Shown piece by piece: positions 25,150-32,033 of a stretch of 64,000 nucleotides of DNA. The stretch is taken from contig CAWFME010000004.1 in NCBI GenBank assembly GCA_963816955.1, positions 62,001-126,000 on the forward strand. Direction: 5' to 3'. The notes beneath the pieces are model-generated. The model had not been told where the DNA came from and did not search any database. It saw nothing but the letters and a program-made list of their open reading frames with translations. The position numbers and the translations under genes were made by a program. How positions within the stretch are numbered: position 1 is the first letter of the stretch; the number at the start of each line of letters is the position of its first letter. The DNA is from DATFQI01 sp963816955. Its GTDB lineage: Bacteria > Actinomycetota > Thermoleophilia > Solirubrobacterales > Solirubrobacteraceae.

Positions 25150-25745
25150 AGGCGCCTGAGATCGACACCCCGCACGGCCCGGCCCGGGCGCACCTGAGCC
25201 CGGTCGACTCGCCGCGCGCGCTGCTCGTGCTCGGGCACGGGGCGGGCGGCGGCGTGACCGCGCCCGACCTCGTGACGGCCGCCGAGGAGGCCAACGCCGC
25301 CGGGATCTCGGTGGCGCTCGTCGAGCAGCCGTACCGCGTCGCGGGCCGCAAGTCGCCCGCGCCGGCGCACCAGCTCGACGCCGCCTGGCTCGCGGTCGTG
25401 CAGGCGCTGCGCGGCGAGGCGCCCGTGCTGTGCGGCGGGCGCTCCTCCGGCGCCCGCGTGGCCTGCCGGACCGCGGCGGAGGCCGGCGCGGCCGGCGTGC
25501 TGTGCCTCGCCTTCCCGCTGCACCCGCCCGGGCGGCCGGAGAAGACGCGGCTGGGCGAGCTCGAGGCCGTCACGGTGCCGGTGCTGATCGTGCAGGGCGA
25601 GTCCGATCCGTTCGGGATGCCGCCCGAGGCGCCCGGCCGCGAGGTCGTGCGCCTGCGCGGGGATCACGGCCTGAAGGCCGACCGCCCGGGTCTGCGCGCG
25701 GCCGTCGCGGGCTGGCTTGAGCGCCGCTTGACCGAGGGCGCCTAG
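25146..25745 (+). CDS. Alpha/beta hydrolase (dienelactone hydrolase/KANL3-Tex30 type)
   Basis: A 199-aa compact alpha/beta hydrolase. The oxyanion loop is GHGAGGG near residue 33, the nucleophile elbow GGRSSGAR (Ser near 99), the acid LIVQGESDPFG (Asp near 158) and the histidine RGDHGLK (near 175). It has no lid domain and no signal peptide. It resembles the KANL3/Tex30 family of uncertain substrate. Coupled to DUF3037 by ATGA (25146-25149). Its own TAG stop (25743-25745) forms the first half of the -10 of the rhomboid gene. Confidence 0.85.
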   Translation: MKAPEIDTPHGPARAHLSPVDSPRALLVLGHGAGGGVTAPDLVTAAEEANAAGISVALVEQPYRVAGRKSPAPAHQLDAAWLAVVQALRGEAPVLCGGRSSGARVACRTAAEAGAAGVLCLAFPLHPPGRPEKTRLGELEAVTVPVLIVQGESDPFGMPPEAPGREVVRLRGDHGLKADRPGLRAAVAGWLERRLTEGA

Positions 25746-25748
25746 CCT
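25743..25748 (+). promoter_or_regulatory. TAGCCT -10 hexamer that includes the upstream stop codon
   Basis: The TAG of this hexamer is the stop codon of the hydrolase gene. Ten bases lie between it and the rhomboid ATG at 25759. Confidence 0.4.
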
Positions 25749-25758
25749 TCACCGGGCC

Positions 25759-26358
25759 ATGACCGCGCACCCCTCCAGGCCGCAGCCGAACGAGCGCGAG
25801 CGCACGGGCGGCTACGTCGTGATCGCGGCGATGGTGATCCTGATGTGGCTCGTGGAGACGATCGACGTCGCCGCGGGCGACCTCGACGGCGCCGGCATCC
25901 ACCCGCGCGACGCCGAGGGGCTCGCCGGCATCGCCGCCTCGCCGTTCCTGCACGCCGGCTTCGGGCACCTGATCGGCAACTCGATCCCGTTCCTCGTGCT
26001 CGGAATGGCGATCGCCGTCGGCGGGCTGATCCGCACGCTCGCCGTCGTCGGGATCGTGGCCGTCGTCGGCGGCGTGGGCACGTGGCTGACGGCCCCGTCG
26101 GACACGGTCGTGATCGGCGCGAGCGGGCTGGTGTTCGGGTTCGCCACCTACCTCGTCGCGCGCGGTGCTTACAGCCGGCTGCCGTGGCACATCGTCGGCG
26201 GCCTCGTCGTGCTCGTGATCTACGGCTCGACGCTGCTGGTCGGCCTCGTGCCGACGCCCGGCGTGTCGTGGCAGGGGCACCTGTTCGGGGCGCTCGGCGG
26301 CGGCGTCGCGGCGCGCGTGCTGCACCGGGCCCGGCGCCCAGCCGCGCGGCGCGTGTGA
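25759..26358 (+). CDS. Rhomboid family intramembrane serine protease
   Basis: A 199-aa polytopic protein with about six helices. The catalytic serine lies in GASGLVFG near residue 118, the catalytic histidine in SWQGHLFGALGG near 177, and the HAGFGHLIGN loop supplies the conserved His/Asn of the second helix. It cleaves transmembrane helices of other proteins; no partner is identifiable. The cytosolic N-terminus is polar and the tail Arg-rich. The ATG at 25759 is placed by the leaderless -10. Confidence 0.9.
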   Translation: MTAHPSRPQPNERERTGGYVVIAAMVILMWLVETIDVAAGDLDGAGIHPRDAEGLAGIAASPFLHAGFGHLIGNSIPFLVLGMAIAVGGLIRTLAVVGIVAVVGGVGTWLTAPSDTVVIGASGLVFGFATYLVARGAYSRLPWHIVGGLVVLVIYGSTLLVGLVPTPGVSWQGHLFGALGGGVAARVLHRARRPAARRV

Positions 26359-26371
26359 CATCCTCGCGCTG

Positions 26372-27592
26372 ATGGTGCGGTTCAGGGTGATCGTTCCCGC
26401 CGCGGGCGCGCTCGCGGCGCTCGTGCTCGGCTGCGGCGGGTCGAGCGGCGGCTCGGCGGCCAGCGCCACGCCGGCCGCGTCGGCCACGCCCGCGGAGCCG
26501 GCGGCCACCGCGACGCCCGCCGCCCAGCGGCGCCGCGGCGTGAGGCTCGTGCGCGTCGGGTCCTTCCAGGAGCCCGTCTTCGTGACGGCTCCGCGCGGCG
26601 ACCGGCGCGTGCAGTTCGTGGTCGAGCGCGCCGGCCGGATCAAGGTCGTCCGCAACGGCCGAGTGCGCGCGCGGCCGTTCCTGGACATCCGCACGCAGGT
26701 CCAGTCCGGCTACGTGGAGCAGGGCCTGCTGTCGATGGCGTTCGCCCCGGACTACGCCAGCAGCGGGCGCTTCTACGTCTACTTCACCGCCCGCAACGGC
26801 TACCAGCGGGTGGTCGAGTACCGGCGGGCGAGCGCCAACCGGGCGGACGCCGGGTCCGCGCGGCTCGTGCTGGAGATGCCCGACGGGGAGGTCAACCACA
26901 ACGGCGGGCTGCTGCTGTTCGGTCCGGGCGGGCACCTCTACATCGGCACGGGCGACGGCGGCGGGGGAGGCGACCGCCACGGCGCTCGCGGCACCGCCCA
27001 GGACCTGGGCTCGCTGCTCGGCAAGATCCTGCGGATCGACCCGCGGCCGTCCGGCGGCCGCGCCTACGGCGTCCCGCGCTCGAACCCGTTCGTCGGCCGC
27101 TCCGGTGCGCGCGGCGAGATCTACGCCTACGGCCTGCGCAACCCGTGGCGCTTCTCCTTCGACCGCGGCGACCTCGCGATCGGCGACGTCGGCCAGGGCG
27201 AGGTCGAGGAGATCGACTTCGTGCGCAGCGGACGGGGCAAGAACTTCGGCTGGCGCGTGTTCGAGGGCCGCCGCCGCTACGCGCCGGGCGAGTCCGCGCC
27301 CGGCCACGTGCGGCCGGTCATCCAGCGCTTCCACGACGACGGCAACTGCTCGATCACGGGCGGCGTCGTGGTCCGCGACCGGGCCGTCCCCGCGCTCTAC
27401 GGCCGCTACGTGTTCGGCGACTTCTGCGTCGGCCGGGTCGAGTCGGCGAAGCTGCGGCCGGGCAGCGCGACCCAGCAGCGCAGGACACGGCTGCGCGTCC
27501 CGATGCTGTCCTCGTTCGGCGAGGACGCCCGCAGGCGGGTCTACGTCACGTCGCTCGAGGGCCCGGTCTACCGGATCGCTGCGCGGCGGTAA
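26372..27592 (+). CDS. Lipoprotein PQQ-dependent sugar dehydrogenase (glucose/sorbosone dehydrogenase family)
   Basis: A 406-aa soluble-type quinoprotein-dehydrogenase propeller. A lipobox (VLGC, Cys near 21) and a low-complexity Ala/Thr/Pro linker precede the propeller. Motifs are VEQGLLSMAFAPDY, NHNGGLLLFGPGGHLYIGTG, YAYGLRNPWRFSF, GQGEVEEIDFV and NFGWRVFEG, with metal and cofactor contacts expected around the GTGDGG loop. It oxidises an aldose or similar sugar at the outer face of the membrane, passing electrons to an acceptor. CATCCT (26359-26364) lies seven bases before the ATG. It is the simple counterpart of the propeller inside the 1208-aa protein at 6184-9810. Confidence 0.9.
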   Translation: MVRFRVIVPAAGALAALVLGCGGSSGGSAASATPAASATPAEPAATATPAAQRRRGVRLVRVGSFQEPVFVTAPRGDRRVQFVVERAGRIKVVRNGRVRARPFLDIRTQVQSGYVEQGLLSMAFAPDYASSGRFYVYFTARNGYQRVVEYRRASANRADAGSARLVLEMPDGEVNHNGGLLLFGPGGHLYIGTGDGGGGGDRHGARGTAQDLGSLLGKILRIDPRPSGGRAYGVPRSNPFVGRSGARGEIYAYGLRNPWRFSFDRGDLAIGDVGQGEVEEIDFVRSGRGKNFGWRVFEGRRRYAPGESAPGHVRPVIQRFHDDGNCSITGGVVVRDRAVPALYGRYVFGDFCVGRVESAKLRPGSATQQRRTRLRVPMLSSFGEDARRRVYVTSLEGPVYRIAARR

Positions 27593-27596
27593 CCCC

Positions 27597-28349
27597 GTGG
27601 GGGATCTGGCCGAGCACGGCATCGCCCGCCTGCGCGCGGACAACCCGAGCCCCTACACGCTCGACGGCACGAACACCTGGGTCTTGGGGCGCGACCCGGC
27701 GTGGGTGGTCGACCCGGGGCCGGCGCTCGACGCCCACCTCGACGCCGTGGCGGCCGAGGTGACCGCGCGCGGCGGGGCGGGCGGCATCGCGCTCACGCAC
27801 GACCACGCGGACCATGCCGAGGCCGTGCCGGCGCTGCGCGAGCGCCTCGGCGGCCCGCCGGTCGCCGCCGCGCGCTACCCGGGCGACGTGGCGCTCGCCG
27901 ACGGCGACGAGTTCGGGCCGCTGCGCGCCGTCGCGATCCCCGGCCACGCGGACGACCACCTGGCGTTCGTGGCCGGCGCCGCCGCCTTCACCGGCGACGC
28001 GGTGCTGGGCGAGGGGAGCGTGTTCGTGACGAGCCGGCTGGGCGAGTACCTCAGCGCGTTGGAGCGGCTGCGCGGGCTCGGGCTCGCGCTGCTGTGCCCG
28101 GGGCACGGGCCGCCGGTCTGGGACCCGCACGCCAAGCTCGGCGAGTACGTCGCCCACCGGGCCGAGCGCGAGCGCAAGCTGCTCGCCGCGCTGGAGGCGG
28201 GCGCCCGCACCGAGGACGAGCTGCTGGACGCCGCATGGGCCGACGCACCGCCCGCCCTGCGAGGCGCGGCCGCGCTGACCCTGCGCGCCCACGCGGGCAA
28301 GCTGGCCGCCGAGGGCCGCCTGCCCGAAGACGTCCGGCTGGATGACTGA
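27597..28349 (+). CDS. MBL-fold metallo-hydrolase (LACTB2/glyoxalase II-like)
   Basis: A 250-aa metallo-beta-lactamase fold with the full zinc motif THDHADH near residue 66, a later metal His in IPGHADDHLAF, the bridging Asp in AFTGDAVLG and CPGHGPP. A C-terminal winged-helix-like segment (LLAALEAGARTEDELLDAAW) matches the LACTB2-like group, some of which are ribonucleases and others thioesterases. The start GTG 27597 lies five bases after the previous stop without a clear ribosome site. Substrate unknown. Confidence 0.85.
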   Translation: MGDLAEHGIARLRADNPSPYTLDGTNTWVLGRDPAWVVDPGPALDAHLDAVAAEVTARGGAGGIALTHDHADHAEAVPALRERLGGPPVAAARYPGDVALADGDEFGPLRAVAIPGHADDHLAFVAGAAAFTGDAVLGEGSVFVTSRLGEYLSALERLRGLGLALLCPGHGPPVWDPHAKLGEYVAHRAERERKLLAALEAGARTEDELLDAAWADAPPALRGAAALTLRAHAGKLAAEGRLPEDVRLDD

Positions 28350-28354
28350 CCATC

Positions 28355-28360
28355 TAGCCT
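28355..28360 (+). promoter_or_regulatory. TAGCCT -10 hexamer, leaderless geometry
   Basis: Eight bases before the ATG at 28369, in the 19-base gap after the MBL gene. Confidence 0.45.
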
Positions 28361-28368
28361 GATCGCCC

Positions 28369-28968
28369 ATGCCGCGGACGGTCAGGGTCTACGACGAGTA
28401 CGTGTTCGGCTTCTCCTGGGTGCTGGAGGAGGGCATGCAGCGCACCTCGCACGCGCTCGTGGCCGACGGCAAGGTCTGGCTCGTCGACCCCGTCGCGTTC
28501 GACGAGGCGCTCGAGCGCGCGGCCCGCCTCGGCGAGGTCGCGGGCGTGCTGCAGCTGCTCGACCGCCACAACCGCGACTGCGCGGCGCTCGCCGAGCGCT
28601 ACGGCGTACCGCACCTGAAGGTCCCCGACGCCGTGCCCGGCAGCCCGTTCAAGGCGGTCCCCGTGGTGCGCTTCCCGGGCTGGAAGGAGACCGCCCTCTG
28701 GTGGCCGGAGCAGGACGCGCTGATCGTCGCCGAGGTCGTCGGCGCGAACGAGCTCTACACGGGCGGCCGCGGTGCCGCCGGCATGCACCCGATGCTGCGC
28801 GCGCTGCCCCCGCGCGGGTTGCGCTCCTACTCCCCGCGGCACCTGCTGATGGGCCACGGCGCCGGCATCCACGGCGCGGCGGCGACCCCAGCCCTGCGCC
28901 AGGCGCACGACCGTGCGCGGCGCGACATCCCGCGCGCGCTGACCAAGCTGCCGACGCTGTTCCGCTAG
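28369..28968 (+). CDS. MBL-like protein lacking the zinc motif
   Basis: A 199-aa protein whose order of strands (SHALVADGKVWLVDPVAFD, ALIVAEVVGANELYT, PRHLLMGHGAGIHG) follows the MBL fold. However, the position of HxHxDH reads LLDRHNRDC, so a zinc site of the usual kind is absent. Related uncharacterised proteins occur in actinobacteria. It could be a non-enzymatic relative or use a different metal set. Its stop begins a triple CTAGGC tract shared with the convergent dehydrogenase gene. Confidence 0.7.
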   Translation: MPRTVRVYDEYVFGFSWVLEEGMQRTSHALVADGKVWLVDPVAFDEALERAARLGEVAGVLQLLDRHNRDCAALAERYGVPHLKVPDAVPGSPFKAVPVVRFPGWKETALWWPEQDALIVAEVVGANELYTGGRGAAGMHPMLRALPPRGLRSYSPRHLLMGHGAGIHGAAATPALRQAHDRARRDIPRALTKLPTLFR

Positions 28969-28982
28969 GCCTAGGCCTAGGC
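28965..28982. repeat. Triple CTAGGC tandem at a convergent gene junction
   Basis: CTAGGC occurs three times in tandem (starting 28965, 28971 and 28977). The first copy holds the TAG stop of the plus-strand MBL-like gene and the third holds the TAG stop of the minus-strand dehydrogenase. Confidence 0.8.
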
Positions 28983-30044
28983 CGCGGCGGCGCCGGCCTC
29001 GGCGAGCCGGCGGCGCGCGATCTCCATCGCGGCCGCGAGCGTCGTCGCGCCGGTCGCCTCGGCGTGCTCGAAGACCAGGCGCGTGGTGTCCGAGATGCCC
29101 CGCACGCGCTCCTCGGCGCGCGCCGCGTCGTAGCCGGTCTCCTCCAGCTCGACGGAGATGTTGATGATGCCGCCGGCGTTGGCGACGAAGTCCGGCGCCC
29201 AGACGATCCCACGGTCGGCGAGCTGGACGGCGATCGCGTCGGCCGCGAGCTGGTTGTTGGCCGCGCCCGCGATCACCCGGCAGCGCAGGTCGGGGACCGT
29301 GTCGTCGTCGAGCACGGCGCCGAGCGCGCACGGAGCGAGCACGTCGACCTCGGCCGTCAGCGCGGAGGCCGGGTCGGTCCAGGTCGCGCCGAGCTCCTCG
29401 GCGAGCGCGCGCTTGCCCTCGTCGACGTCGGCGACGACCAGCGACGCGCCGGCCTCGTGCAGCAGCCGCGCGAGCTTGCCGCCGACGCGGCCGAGCCCCA
29501 CGACCGAGGCGCTGCGGCCTTCGAGCGACGCACTGCCGAAGGCGCGCTCGCAGGCGACCTCCATCGCGCACTGCACGCCGAGCGCCGTCCACGGGCTCGG
29601 GTCGCCGGAGCTGCCCGTCTCGACCGCCAGGCCGGCGACTTGGTCGGTGATCTCCGCGATCACGGCCATGTCGCGGTCGGAGGTCCCGACGTCCTCGGCG
29701 GTGATGTACGCGCCGTCGAGCGCGGCGACCGTCTCCCCGAAGTCCAGCAGCACGTCGCGCCGGTCCTCGCCGGCCGGCGGGGCGTGCCCGGCCGGGAGCA
29801 TGATCACGCCCTTGCCGCCGCCGAGCGGGAGCCCGGCCACCGCGGCCTTGAAGGTCATCGCGCGGGAGAGCCGCAGCGCGTCGCGGAGCGCGGCGCGCGA
29901 ATCACCGTAGGTCCACATGCGGCACCCGCCGAGCGACGGGCCGCGTGCGGTCGAGTGCACCGCGACGATCGTGTAGAGGCCCGAGCGCCGCCCGCGGCGG
30001 ACCAGCAGGGTCTCGTGATCGAGGTTCTCGAGGTACCGGTCGAT
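28977..30044 (-). CDS. Glu/Leu/Phe/Val dehydrogenase (leucine-dehydrogenase type), probable ATC start
   Basis: A protein of about 355 aa that oxidatively deaminates a branched-chain or aromatic amino acid with NAD. The substrate Lys lies in PLGGGKGVIM, the second Lys in SRAMTFKAAVAG, the Rossmann motif is GLGRVGGKLA, and WAPDFVANAGG closes the cleft. The N-terminus aligns with leucine dehydrogenase from about YLENLDHETLLV. No ATG, GTG or TTG lies near this point: the next in-frame GTG would delete about 29 conserved residues, and none is found upstream before the sigma gene. ATC 30042-30044 fits both the expected length and a -10 hexamer seven bases upstream. The start is therefore uncertain, but the gene is not. 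Confidence 0.85.
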   Translation of the reverse strand: MDRYLENLDHETLLVRRGRRSGLYTIVAVHSTARGPSLGGCRMWTYGDSRAALRDALRLSRAMTFKAAVAGLPLGGGKGVIMLPAGHAPPAGEDRRDVLLDFGETVAALDGAYITAEDVGTSDRDMAVIAEITDQVAGLAVETGSSGDPSPWTALGVQCAMEVACERAFGSASLEGRSASVVGLGRVGGKLARLLHEAGASLVVADVDEGKRALAEELGATWTDPASALTAEVDVLAPCALGAVLDDDTVPDLRCRVIAGAANNQLAADAIAVQLADRGIVWAPDFVANAGGIINISVELEETGYDAARAEERVRGISDTTRLVFEHAEATGATTLAAAMEIARRRLAEAGAAAA

Positions 30045-30051
30045 GGCCGCG

Positions 30052-30057
30052 AGGTTA
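30052..30057 (-). promoter_or_regulatory. TAACCT -10 hexamer before a probable ATC start
   Basis: On the minus strand the hexamer ends seven bases before ATC 30042-30044, the same geometry seen at 18 ordinary start codons in this window. Confidence 0.4.
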
Positions 30058-30064
30058 GCGATCG

Positions 30065-31519
30065 CTAGTGCTCGGACGGCGGCGCGTCCGACCCGCCCGA
30101 GTCCGTCTGCGACCCGCTGCCCGTCGAGCCCGAGCCGCTGTGCTGCTCGGGCGCGGCGGTGCCGGACCCGGGCTGCGCCGTGCCGGAGTCGGACGGCGCG
30201 GTCGTGCCCGGCGACGTCGTGCCGGGCGAGCTCGACGGCTCCTGCTGCTCCGGCGCGGTCGCGCCGCCCGTGCGGGGCGGCGCGGTGGTGGTCTCGGGCC
30301 CGGTCACCGGAGTCGTGTGGACGTCGGGCTTGACCGGGGCGCCGGTGGCGAGGGGAGCGACGGCGGCCTGCTTGTCGCCGGCGGCGGCCTTCTTCTTGCG
30401 CGCGGCCTTCGGCGCGGCCGGGGTGACCGGCTGGCTCATCGTCCGGTGCAGGACGGGCTGGTCGGGGACGGCGACCGGCGGTGCGGCCTTCGTGGGCTTG
30501 GCGGTGGCCGGCGCGGCGGCGGCCTTGGCGGGGGCGGCGGCGCGCTCCTGCTTGAGCTTGTGGACCTCGACGGCGCCGCCGGCGGTCAGCGCCGCGGTGC
30601 AGACGACGGCCGCCACCTTGCATGCCGTGGCCGTGGCGAGCGTGCCGCCCGCGGCGGTCGCGGCGACCCCGCCGCCACCTGCGGCCGCGCCGCCCGCGGC
30701 GGCCCCGCCGCCGCCGATGCCGAGGCTGGCGGCGACCGAGCCGAACAGACCGGCGGACACCGGCGTGAGCGCGGCGAACGAACGCCGCATCCCGCGCAGC
30801 GCCTGGCGGTACTCGCGGCAGCCCGCGCACGCGCGCATGTGCTTGCGGGCGCGGCCGGAGGCCTTCACGCCGCGGTCGTAGGACGCCATCAGGTCGTCGC
30901 GGATATCGCAGCAGTCGGCGTCGCGCGCCTCGGCGGCCTCGACGAGCCCGACCCGCGCCCGCACGAGCAGGGACTTGACGGCCGGCACGGTCACGTCCAG
31001 CGCGGCGGCGAGGTCCGCGTAGGACATCCCGTCGATCTCTCGCATCAGCAGCGCGGAGCGCTGCTGCTCGGGCAGCCGGCCGACGTCCTCGACCAGGCGC
31101 GTGAGGTCCTCGCGCCGCTGCGCCTCCTCGATCGGATCGTGCAGCGGCTTGCGCGACATCTCGAAGATCTCGGCGGCCGGAGGCGTCGGGCGGCGCAGGT
31201 GGTCGATGCAGCGGTTGTGCGCGACGCGGTAGAGCCAGGCGCGGAGATTGACCTCGCGCTCGTCGGCGCGCAGCGCTCCGTACGCGCGCACGAACACGTC
31301 CTGCATGACGTCCTCGGCGTCCTGGCGCGAGCCGGGGGAGAGCATCTGGCGCGCGTAGGCGAACAGCCGCTGCCGGTAACGGTCGTGGATCGCGCCGAAC
31401 GCCTCCTCGCTGCCTGCCCGGAAGAGCGCCAGCAGCTGCTCGTCGGACCGCAGCCGCAGCCACGGGGCGCCGAGCGGAACCCGGGTCAAGCTCGGTGCGT
31501 GAAGTGCTGAGGCTTCCAC
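30065..31519 (-). CDS. ECF-type sigma factor fused to a zinc anti-sigma-like segment, membrane helix and extracytoplasmic tail
   Basis: 484 aa. Sigma region 2 (about 27-100: FGAIHDRYRQRLFAYARQML, DAEDVMQDVFVRAYGAL) and region 4 (about 145-200: LPEQQRSALLMREIDGMSYADLA) form a complete ECF sigma factor. Unusually, the chain continues with a zinc-finger anti-sigma motif H-x3-C-x2-C (KHMRACAGCREY, near 226). A Gly/Ala-rich stretch follows, then one membrane helix near 298-320 (CKVAAVVCTAALTAG) and a 150-residue Pro/Thr/Ser/Ala-rich tail expected outside. So sigma and tether are one polypeptide; release would need proteolysis or a conformational change. The start is GTG 31519. It is probably not co-transcribed with the dehydrogenase, which has its own -10. 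Confidence 0.85.
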   Translation of the reverse strand: MEASALHAPSLTRVPLGAPWLRLRSDEQLLALFRAGSEEAFGAIHDRYRQRLFAYARQMLSPGSRQDAEDVMQDVFVRAYGALRADEREVNLRAWLYRVAHNRCIDHLRRPTPPAAEIFEMSRKPLHDPIEEAQRREDLTRLVEDVGRLPEQQRSALLMREIDGMSYADLAAALDVTVPAVKSLLVRARVGLVEAAEARDADCCDIRDDLMASYDRGVKASGRARKHMRACAGCREYRQALRGMRRSFAALTPVSAGLFGSVAASLGIGGGGAAAGGAAAGGGGVAATAAGGTLATATACKVAAVVCTAALTAGGAVEVHKLKQERAAAPAKAAAAPATAKPTKAAPPVAVPDQPVLHRTMSQPVTPAAPKAARKKKAAAGDKQAAVAPLATGAPVKPDVHTTPVTGPETTTAPPRTGGATAPEQQEPSSSPGTTSPGTTAPSDSGTAQPGSGTAAPEQHSGSGSTGSGSQTDSGGSDAPPSEH

Positions 31520-31615
31520 GGCGCTAGGGCTCCAATCGAACGACGCGTCCAGCCGACTCTAACCGTCTTCGGGGTCGGAAGTTACGAACTTCGTCCCTGC
31601 CAAGCTTGTCCACGC

Positions 31616-32026
31616 ATGGCCGAGGTCCTCCCCATCCGTCCCGGTCTGACTCTACCGCTGAGCGAAATTGAGCTTCGGACATCCCGCTCCTCGGGACCGG
31701 GAGGTCAGCACGCCAACGTCACGGCGTCGCGGGTCGAGGCGACCTTCGACGTCGCGGCCAGCCCGACGCTCAGCGCCGAGCAGCGCGCGCGCATCTCGGC
31801 CAAGCTCGGCCCGCGCGTCACCGCATCCGCCCAGGACACCCGCTCCCAGCACCGCAACCGCGAGCTCGCGCTCGAGCGGCTCGCCACCCGCCTGGCGCAC
31901 GCGCTCGAGGTCCGGCGCCCGCGGACGAAGACGCGGCCCACCCGGGCCAGCCAGCGGCGCCGGGTGGACTCCAAGAAGCGCCGCGGCGAGACCAAGCGGT
32001 CCCGCCGCAGACCCGACCTCGACTAA
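31616..32026 (+). CDS. arfB: Alternative ribosome-rescue factor ArfB (peptidyl-tRNA hydrolase)
   Basis: A 136-aa single-domain release-factor relative. The catalytic GGQ lies in SSGPGGQHANVTASRVEATF near residue 28. The C-terminal 45 residues are a basic tail (TKTRPTRASQRRRVDSKKRR) that enters the mRNA channel of stalled ribosomes. It hydrolyses peptidyl-tRNA on non-stop complexes. The length equals YaeJ/ArfB. No strong ribosome site is present at the ATG. It converges on the aldehyde dehydrogenase gene across AGCCCGGGCT, a 10-bp palindrome. Confidence 0.93.
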   Translation: MAEVLPIRPGLTLPLSEIELRTSRSSGPGGQHANVTASRVEATFDVAASPTLSAEQRARISAKLGPRVTASAQDTRSQHRNRELALERLATRLAHALEVRRPRTKTRPTRASQRRRVDSKKRRGETKRSRRRPDLD

Positions 32027-32033
32027 GCCCGGG

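Noticed and set aside
22146..25667. An 1173-codon minus-strand frame covering three genes
   Set aside because: It mixes shadows of acetoacetate-CoA ligase and the HipA/DUF3037/hydrolase operon. No single domain is found in it.
26440..26530. Ala/Thr/Pro-rich tandem repeat after the lipobox of the sugar dehydrogenase
   Set aside because: It is an ordinary low-complexity lipoprotein linker and not a separate repeat element.
31520..31615. Bidirectional promoter between the sigma gene and arfB
   Set aside because: TAGAGT on the minus strand and TACGAA on the plus strand can be picked out, but neither spacing to a start or to a -35 is convincing.
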